In this document: positions 57,562 to 64,000 of the stretch, in pieces
How the letters are laid out: each line of letters starts with the position of its first letter
Position numbering within the stretch: position 1 is the first letter of the stretch
Source of the DNA: Rikenellaceae bacterium
GTDB lineage: Bacteria > Bacteroidota > Bacteroidia > Bacteroidales > Rikenellaceae
Length of the DNA stretch: 64,000 bases
Reading direction: 5' to 3'
Assembly (NCBI GenBank): GCA_015059805.1
Contig: SUZO01000007.1
Coordinates: 1-64,000, forward strand
Made by a program: the position numbers and the translations under genes
The notes under the pieces: generated by a model
The model's input: the letters and a program-made list of their open reading frames with translations, nothing else
The model's database searches: none
Told to the model about the DNA's origin: nothing

Positions 57562-58839
57562 ATGAGTACTACTGAAACTATTCAGCAGCAGGGCAGTCCT
57601 GCACCGAACTTTAACCTTGAGGCTATGGAGCGTGAAGTAGCAGCTTTAGTAGCTCAAGGCACTAAAGATTTAGAAATTGAACTATGTGAGGAGCGAATAG
57701 CCCCATACATAGTAGATATTACCAAGCCTATGAAGCCTGTAAAGCCACTAATATCTATAGATGGCTCGGCTGTCTGTACGGCTGGCAATATATCTGCCAT
57801 TGTAGGTGAGCCGAAGTGTAAAAAGACCTTCCTCACTACGGCTTTGGTATCAAGTGCCTTTGCCTATCCGTTTCCTGATAGCCTTGCATTTGATAATGTA
57901 AAGGCTAACCCTACGCTCTCGGTGCTATGGTTAGATACCGAGCAGAGCGAGAGCCACGTGCGTAAGGTTGTAGAGCGTATAAATGCCATTACGGGCATTG
58001 CTCGTCTGGGCGAACAGACAGACTGTCGCCTGACTATGCTCCGTCTCCGCGAGTTAGAGCCTAAGGAGCGACGTGAAGCACTACGCGACTCGATACTTGT
58101 CCGCCATCCCGATATTGTCGTTATAGACGGTATTGCTGACCTGCTCTACAATACCAACGACATTGAGGAGTCGGATAACCTTATTGGCGAACTCATGGCG
58201 CTCAGCACACAGTACAACTGCCATATTATCAATGTCTTGCATACCAATCCTGGTACTGACAAGGCACGTGGACATATAGGCTCCTCGTTGCAGCGCAAGT
58301 CCGAAACCGTACTCTATGTCCATAAAGATGATAATATAAGCATTGTTGAGTGCCAGTTTAGCCGTAACGAGCCCTTTGAGCGCTTTGCCTTTACGGTAAA
58401 CAGCACTGGATTGCCAGAGATATGCTCTATGCCTACAGAGACGACGACCAAGGAGGATGAGGTGGTAGCAGTCCTTAACGGCTACTTCTCAGGCTCTTGT
58501 GAGCGCAGTGTACTATCGCATAAGCTTGAGCAGGTGCTCGGCTTGGGGCGCTCAGCGGCAACGATGCGCATTGGTCGTGCCATTCGTAAGGGTATACTTA
58601 TTGTAGAGGGTAAAAATGTCCGTGTTACAAGCTCCATTGCAAAGGATTTGCCACATGACACATCGCCACAGGGGCATGTAACCGCAGTGGCAAGTGTCAA
58701 TAATGTGGCAGAGGTGGCAAACGTTACAGAGGTGGCAAGTGTGACACAAGTGACAATACCCTACACCAGTGACAATGTGGCAGGTGGCACAAGAAGTCCC
58801 TACACTGCGCCATACGACGATGACGAGTGCCCATTCTAA
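57562..58839 (+). CDS. RepA-like AAA family ATPase (AAA_25 type)
   Basis: Walker A-like IVGEPKCKKTFL, Walker B-like LSVLWLDTEQSESHVRKV, IVVIDGIADLL, GSSLQRKSETVLYV; typical of Bacteroidales mobile-element-associated proteins. Confidence 0.8.
   Translation: MSTTETIQQQGSPAPNFNLEAMEREVAALVAQGTKDLEIELCEERIAPYIVDITKPMKPVKPLISIDGSAVCTAGNISAIVGEPKCKKTFLTTALVSSAFAYPFPDSLAFDNVKANPTLSVLWLDTEQSESHVRKVVERINAITGIARLGEQTDCRLTMLRLRELEPKERREALRDSILVRHPDIVVIDGIADLLYNTNDIEESDNLIGELMALSTQYNCHIINVLHTNPGTDKARGHIGSSLQRKSETVLYVHKDDNISIVECQFSRNEPFERFAFTVNSTGLPEICSMPTETTTKEDEVVAVLNGYFSGSCERSVLSHKLEQVLGLGRSAATMRIGRAIRKGILIVEGKNVRVTSSIAKDLPHDTSPQGHVTAVASVNNVAEVANVTEVASVTQVTIPYTSDNVAGGTRSPYTAPYDDDECPF
58649..58789 (+). 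repeat. TGCCAC/TGTCAC-rich repeat array inside the 3' end of the AAA ATPase CDS
   Basis: Encodes LPHDTSPQGHVTAVASVNNVAEVANVTEVASVTQVT; homologous in inverted orientation to 57161-57290. Confidence 0.85.
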
Positions 58840-58856
58840 CGCCTTACTATTATCCC

Positions 58857-59741
58857 CTAAATTGTGCTGACGCTTGTAACTGTCACCTCAGGTGCTATTT
58901 TGCGAATAAGACCTTGGAGGACTGTTCCCGTACCTAATTCGGTAAACTGAGTCACGCCATCTGAGACCATATGCTCAACGGTTTGAGTCCAGCGGACTGC
59001 CGAGGTGAGCTGCGCGATAAGGTTTTGCTTTATCAGCTCTGGGTCTGTATAGCTCTGAGCATCAACGTTTTGGTAGATTGGACAGCGAGGGGTTTTGAAG
59101 TGGGTCTGCTCAATAGCAAGTGCCAAGTCCTCCTTAGCGCTCTCCATAAGAGGGGAGTGGAACGCGCCACCTACGGCAAGGGGCAGGCAGCGACGAGCGC
59201 CAGCTGCCTTAAGAGCCTCACTGGCAGTCGCTACAGCCTCCACGCTACCAGAGATAACCGTCTGACCAGGGCAGTTATAGTTTGCAGCGACAACTGTTCC
59301 CTCAGTATTATTGCAAACATTCTCAATTATCTGATTATTAAGACCTAACACTGCTGCCATAGTGCCTTTATTTGCTTCACAAGCACGTTGCATAGCCGCT
59401 GCGCGAGCAGCTACGAGTCGCAGTGCATCCTCAAAATCCAACGCCCCACAAGCCACGAGTGCCGAGAACTCACCCAGCGAGTGCCCCGCTACAGCCTCAG
59501 GCTCGTCATCTATCACCGAGGCGAGAACGACCGAGTGGAGAAAGACCGCTGGCTGGGTGACATCGGTGCGGCGTAGCTCTTCAGCCGTACCCGAGAACAT
59601 TATGTCCGTAATTCTAAATCCTAAAATCTCATTTGCACGCTCAAACATCTGCCTTGCTCTGTCTGAGGTTTCGTACAAATCTTTTCCCATTCCCACTGTT
59701 TGTGCTCCTTGCCCAGGAAATACAAATGCTTTCATACTCAC
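58857..59741 (-). CDS. fabD: Malonyl CoA-acyl carrier protein transacylase
   Basis: AFVFPGQGAQTVGMGKDLY, VAGHSLGEFSALVACGAL and VGGAFHSPLM motifs. Confidence 0.95.
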   Translation of the reverse strand: MSMKAFVFPGQGAQTVGMGKDLYETSDRARQMFERANEILGFRITDIMFSGTAEELRRTDVTQPAVFLHSVVLASVIDDEPEAVAGHSLGEFSALVACGALDFEDALRLVAARAAAMQRACEANKGTMAAVLGLNNQIIENVCNNTEGTVVAANYNCPGQTVISGSVEAVATASEALKAAGARRCLPLAVGGAFHSPLMESAKEDLALAIEQTHFKTPRCPIYQNVDAQSYTDPELIKQNLIAQLTSAVRWTQTVEHMVSDGVTQFTELGTGTVLQGLIRKIAPEVTVTSVSTI

Positions 59742-59763
59742 TTAATTAGGGTTGTTATATAAA

Positions 59764-62217
59764 CTAATACTGCATCAGCGTATACTCGTAGTCATCCATA
59801 ATCTTTGTCTGGCTATATGTGCGACCAAACCTATCGGTAGCCTCTACGCGCACAGATGCGTTTTTATCCTTTAATGTATATTTATATAGGTGGAAGCAGC
59901 TGGTGAAGTAATTACTTCGGCTACGTTTTTTCACACCCACAAGGTAACCTGCCGCCCACCAATCCTGACTTGAGGCTGTAGATGGCTTGGTAGGGTTGTC
60001 GATGCCCGTACCCTTAGTTGGGGTCTCCTTTTTGTACGGTATTTTGGTCATCGTGCCGCTGTAAACGCCATTCTCATAGACCTTTATGCTCCAGCTGTCG
60101 TCGGCATTGAAGACATTGGCAAGCAGCACGCCGTCACCATGTTGCTGAGCAAAGTACTCATACTCTCCGCCACTGCGGTGGTTGCCGCGATAGAGGCGAA
60201 TCTGGTAGTCACGGTCGTTCATACCATTATTGACACCCTGATAGTACCAGTTGGTGATTTTGTTGCCCTCAATATCGTAGACTCCATATCCATTTGGCGT
60301 ACCGTCGCCATTGGTCGTCGCGTGCCACCACGCGCCGCAGACAGCACCATGAACATGCTCATAGACACCCTTGGAGAGCGTAGGCTCGTTGCGAGTGTAG
60401 TGGGTATGTCCCGCCATAATGTGCGCCTCGTCGTACTGAGATAGCAGGGAGATAACATTCTGCACGTTCTTCTTTGTAGAGTTCACAAGTGGGATGTGCA
60501 CGCAGAGGATAACAAGCTTATCCTTAGGTACATAGCTAAGGTCCTGGCGTAACCACTCCAACTGTTCATCGCTAAAGCCGAGGTTATAGTCGCCACCGTC
60601 GTTATTGGTATCCCAGAGCATGTCGCGCATGCAGACAATATGTGCATCGCTACGATTCCACGAGTGGTTTATCGGTCCGAAAATATCCTCAAAGAGTCGC
60701 TGCGCCTTGATGTTGAAGTTTGACGAATTCTCGTCTGGCTCAATAGGGGCGCTACCGTTAAAGTAGAGGTAGTCGTGGTTGCCCATGGTCTGGAAGATAG
60801 CAATGCCTGTCTTCTCCTTAGACATATGGTCGCGCATATAAGGCATGTGAGGGGTGGTGTCACTGCTATTTCCAGAGCTGACAATATCGCCCAGCGTAAC
60901 GCCATAGCACGGCACACCCTTAGCCTGAGCAAGAGCCTTGATATGAGGCACAGACTCCTTCTGGAAACGATTTCTGCTGGTCGTACTGCTACACTGAGGG
61001 TCGGCAAGACAGAAGAGCGAGAACTTGTTCTCCTTACCATTAGGGTTGCGCACAAGGGTAAAGTCGTACTGATACCTCTCCCTCTCGTACTTGATAAAGA
61101 AGTGTGGTTGCCCCTTATCGTTGTATGTGACGTTGCAATCCGCTGGGAGTGAGTAGTATATGTACCACGCATCGGTATGAGGGGTGAGCGAGTAGCTACC
61201 ATTGTTATCTGTCTGCACCACCGAGAATCCATCCGACACAGAGACCCCCACCGCTGGCTTTCCGTCGCTATACTTGATAACGCCCTTGGCAACCGTTCCA
61301 GGCTCAGGGGTTGGCTTAGGCTCTACTTCGGTGACGCTGCACCAATATTGACCTACCGCAAGGGTGCTCTTATCCTCTACGCGCTCAAAGCTGCTCTGAT
61401 CAAGTGTTACGGTGTAAATATCACCAGCAGAGAGAGTTACTGCAGGGGCAAGGCAAAAACTATACTCCGCCTTGTCGGTTGTAATGTCGCAGAGAATCCT
61501 ATCGGAACTGCCCTTGAAGTCTGTTGGAATAATCGCCACCCAGCCATCGTTGCTGCTACCCTTAGCAGGGTTAGAGTAGGTGAGGCTGACCTTTTTGCTC
61601 TCATCGCCCACAAGTTTTGCCGTTGCAGGGATGTAGAGGGCTTCTCCAGCGATGCAGTTCACTGTAGATGTTACACTTACAGCCTCAATAGCATACTGCT
61701 TCTCAAGGGTAATATCAAACTTGAGTGCTGAGACCACTGCCGACATGGTGAAGTTGTTGCCCTCGGTGCGCACGCCGAACATAGGGCTCTTGTCGGCAAT
61801 ATTGACCCCCTTTACAGCGGTAAAACTCTGCTCTGTAGGTATTGTAAAGGCTATTTTGCCACCCTTAACCTCCACCTTATCGTGCGGATAGATGGCATAG
61901 ATAACCTCATTTTCACTCTCCAAAGCCCCCTTAAAGCGAGCTGTAGCGCTATTGTCGCCACTTAGAAGGGTGTAGTTGCCAACCTTTGACATATCGGTCA
62001 GCAGCAGAGCATCCCCCTTGCTCCAGAAGAGCTGCAGATGGTTATCACTACCCAATGTCGCCACGGTGCGGGTGTAGCTGTTATCAATCTTTACCACCAC
62101 CTCGTCAAGCGAAGCAGAGTGCTCAATATCGGGCTGCTGAGGCTCCACGACCTCAGGCTCTGAGCACGCCACAAAGAGCAGTGATAGTAGTACGAGTACC
62201 TTTGTTATTGCTTTCAT
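59764..62217 (-). CDS. Lipoprotein with fimbrillin-like N-terminus and calcineurin-like metallophosphoesterase domain
   Basis: Lipobox LLFVACS; FSLFCLADPQCSS, TLGDIVSSG, TMGNHDYLY, LCVHIPL and MAGHTHYTRNEP motifs. Confidence 0.83.
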   Translation of the reverse strand: MKAITKVLVLLSLLFVACSEPEVVEPQQPDIEHSASLDEVVVKIDNSYTRTVATLGSDNHLQLFWSKGDALLLTDMSKVGNYTLLSGDNSATARFKGALESENEVIYAIYPHDKVEVKGGKIAFTIPTEQSFTAVKGVNIADKSPMFGVRTEGNNFTMSAVVSALKFDITLEKQYAIEAVSVTSTVNCIAGEALYIPATAKLVGDESKKVSLTYSNPAKGSSNDGWVAIIPTDFKGSSDRILCDITTDKAEYSFCLAPAVTLSAGDIYTVTLDQSSFERVEDKSTLAVGQYWCSVTEVEPKPTPEPGTVAKGVIKYSDGKPAVGVSVSDGFSVVQTDNNGSYSLTPHTDAWYIYYSLPADCNVTYNDKGQPHFFIKYERERYQYDFTLVRNPNGKENKFSLFCLADPQCSSTTSRNRFQKESVPHIKALAQAKGVPCYGVTLGDIVSSGNSSDTTPHMPYMRDHMSKEKTGIAIFQTMGNHDYLYFNGSAPIEPDENSSNFNIKAQRLFEDIFGPINHSWNRSDAHIVCMRDMLWDTNNDGGDYNLGFSDEQLEWLRQDLSYVPKDKLVILCVHIPLVNSTKKNVQNVISLLSQYDEAHIMAGHTHYTRNEPTLSKGVYEHVHGAVCGAWWHATTNGDGTPNGYGVYDIEGNKITNWYYQGVNNGMNDRDYQIRLYRGNHRSGGEYEYFAQQHGDGVLLANVFNADDSWSIKVYENGVYSGTMTKIPYKKETPTKGTGIDNPTKPSTASSQDWWAAGYLVGVKKRSRSNYFTSCFHLYKYTLKDKNASVRVEATDRFGRTYSQTKIMDDYEYTLMQY

Positions 62218-62243
62218 TTTATAGGTTATTAAGTTCTAATTAA

Positions 62244-62251
62244 CAAAGGTA
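62244..62251 (-). promoter_or_regulatory. Bacteroidetes -7 box (TACCTTTG) upstream of the phosphoesterase gene
   Basis: TAnnTTTG match about 27 bp from the ATG. Confidence 0.55.
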
Positions 62252-62283
62252 GTAAAAATTTTGAAACAATACCCACTTTGAGG

Positions 62284-63648
62284 CTAAACTTCTCCACCCA
62301 GAGCCTTGAAGAGCTGAATGTAAGCGATATACTCGTTAGCCAAAATATTTGAGTACTGCATCTGCGCATCGTACAGTGTTCGCTCGGCATCTATAACCTC
62401 AAGATATGAGCTCAATCCACTCCTATAGAGGGCAACCGATAGGGTGGCAATGTTGCGAAATGTCTCTATAAGTTGCTTGTAACGCTCTGACTGCATGCGT
62501 GTTGAACGTACCGCCACAAGGGCATTCTCAACATCTGTAAGCGCTGTGATAAAGCTCTGACGATAGTCATAAAGCGCCTGATTATAGCGCTCAATGGCAG
62601 CCTTTTCAGCCCCCTTTAACGCCCCAAAGCGATAGAGAGGCTGGGCAAAACTGAGCAGCGCACTCCAACCCCAACTCTCACCCTTGACAATATGCTTCAG
62701 TTCACTTGACACCACACCTCCCTCAGCGGTCAATGACAGAGTCGGCAGGCGAGCTATACGCTTGAGCTTAGCCGTTGCAGCCGCAGTAACAAGTTGCGAA
62801 TATGCCGATGCAATATCGCTGCGACGATAGAGTAAATCTGAGGGAATACCTACAGGGACATCTATTGATGGAGAACTACTTAGAGCGTTTATATCAACCA
62901 CTTTATAGGCAAGAGTATCCACGCTCTCATCAGCAATAAGGGCGCTCAGTGTTGTAAGGGTCTGCCTAACTTGACTCTCATAGAGGGGTATATCTGCCTC
63001 GGCGGTATACTGTAGACTCAGAGCCTGCTCACGATGTACTCCCGTAGCCAACCCCCGCCTAAAGAGCGAGTCGGTGAGTTGTGCCGTTTCACGTCTAAGG
63101 CGCGAGCTTTCAATAGCAACGTTAAGGTCACGCTGATACTGCATAAGGGTGTAGTATGTTGTCGCCACCTGAGCCGCAAGGGCGAGCCTAACGCCTTGAT
63201 ATTGCCACTCAGCATACTCTACCTGCGCCTGAGCAATGACATTGCTACTTCTTAGCGAGCCAAAGAGTGGTATCTCCCAGCTCACTGTCGGCTCAAGGGC
63301 GTAGTGCTGGGTAAAGCTCTTGCCACTCTGGGATATTCCCACCTGACGACCAAAACCAAATGCTGGCAAGTACTCTGAACGCACAGTGCGCATACTATGC
63401 TGTGCTTGTAGAAGCTTTGAGGCTGCACTCTGCAGGTCATAGTTACGGCTTAATGCTGTAGTTATAAGACGGTTGAGCGTTGTATCGCCAAACATCTCCC
63501 ACCAGTTCTGTGAGCTCACCACCGCCGCGGTATCGGCACTATTCTGATAGGCATATCGCTCTGGAATATTGAGCGTAGGGGCTGCAAGGCGAGGGTTACA
63601 ACCGACAAGTAGAGCCAAAAGGCAGAGTAGAAGGTAAGACTTTTTCAT
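62284..63648 (-). CDS. NodT/OprM family outer membrane efflux lipoprotein
   Basis: Lipobox LLVGCN; NWWEMFGDTTLNRLITTALSRNYDL; RSDIASAYSQLVTA. Confidence 0.92.
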   Translation of the reverse strand: MKKSYLLLCLLALLVGCNPRLAAPTLNIPERYAYQNSADTAAVVSSQNWWEMFGDTTLNRLITTALSRNYDLQSAASKLLQAQHSMRTVRSEYLPAFGFGRQVGISQSGKSFTQHYALEPTVSWEIPLFGSLRSSNVIAQAQVEYAEWQYQGVRLALAAQVATTYYTLMQYQRDLNVAIESSRLRRETAQLTDSLFRRGLATGVHREQALSLQYTAEADIPLYESQVRQTLTTLSALIADESVDTLAYKVVDINALSSSPSIDVPVGIPSDLLYRRSDIASAYSQLVTAAATAKLKRIARLPTLSLTAEGGVVSSELKHIVKGESWGWSALLSFAQPLYRFGALKGAEKAAIERYNQALYDYRQSFITALTDVENALVAVRSTRMQSERYKQLIETFRNIATLSVALYRSGLSSYLEVIDAERTLYDAQMQYSNILANEYIAYIQLFKALGGEV

Positions 63649-64000
63649 CGCGTTAAAACTCGTTTTATAAGGTAATAAAGGGCAGGGTAGAGCACCACTC
63701 CGAGCGTTGTAGCGGTAACCATACCACCCACAAGGGCTGTGCCCATAATGTTTCGCGCTGTGGAGTAGACACCACTGGCAAGTAGCAATGGCAATGAGCC
63801 GAGTATAAATGCCGCAGCGGTCATAACGATGGGTCTGAGTCGCATAGCTGCCGCCTCAAGGGTCGCCTGACTAAGACTCTTACCCTCACGCTGTAGCGTA
63901 GAGGCGTACTCAACCACAAGTATTGAGTTCTTAGCCGCCAAGCCGATAAGCATCACCAGCGATATTTGGGTGTAAATATCCACCACAAAGCTCTTTGACA
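63645..64000 (-). CDS. RND efflux permease (HAE1/AcrB type), C-terminal part; truncated by the window edge
   Basis: VDIYTQISLVMLIGLAAKNSILVVEYA and AAMRLRPIVMTAAAFILGSLPLL motifs; reading frame open to the window end. Confidence 0.92.
   Translation of the reverse strand, partial: SKSFVVDIYTQISLVMLIGLAAKNSILVVEYASTLQREGKSLSQATLEAAAMRLRPIVMTAAAFILGSLPLLLASGVYSTARNIMGTALVGGMVTATTLGVVLYPALYYLIKRVLTR

Noticed and set aside
60669-61292. 207-aa minus-strand ORF overlapping the metallophosphoesterase gene
   Set aside because: Ser/Arg/Leu-rich out-of-frame translation with no recognisable domain; the main frame carries all the esterase motifs.

Overview
This 64 kb window is chromosomal DNA from a Bacteroidales bacterium. 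The assignment rests on SusCD proteins, fimbrillins, BACON domains and TAnnTTTG promoters; an Alistipes/Rikenellaceae-like origin is possible but not demonstrated. Housekeeping blocks: manA, thrC, maf, an FAH-like protein, lpxB, trmD, an MBL hydrolase, a flavodiiron protein, rlmD, tRNA-Lys, rlmB, smpB, tsaB, ABC-F, rpe, ROK, fabD and an RND efflux system. Accessory blocks: (i) a fimbrillin cluster (12.0-17.7 kb) with a mosaic fimbrillin/LRR/M64-peptidase protein and an unannotated 45-aa small ORF; (ii) a starch-utilisation locus (19.9-39.3 kb) with a divergent LytTR two-component system; (iii) tandem PEGA-domain paralogues with repeated C-terminal modules (39.4-44.6 kb); (iv) a solitary RepA-like AAA ATPase gene (57.6-58.8 kb). 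Most interesting signals: the 3' coding end of the AAA ATPase gene is a TGCCAC/TGTCAC repeat array that recurs inverted just upstream of the gene, with a third, shorter copy 4.5 kb away. A conserved upstream element lies exactly 109 bp from the start codons of both the SusG-like gene and the MFS-susCD operon, and is a candidate LytTR operator. Two poly-G/C tracts (G9 inside the sensor kinase, C10 upstream of the fimbrillin operon) are candidate phase-variation switches. No CRISPR array, rRNA or integrase was seen. All family assignments come from reading the protein sequences; no database search was run.
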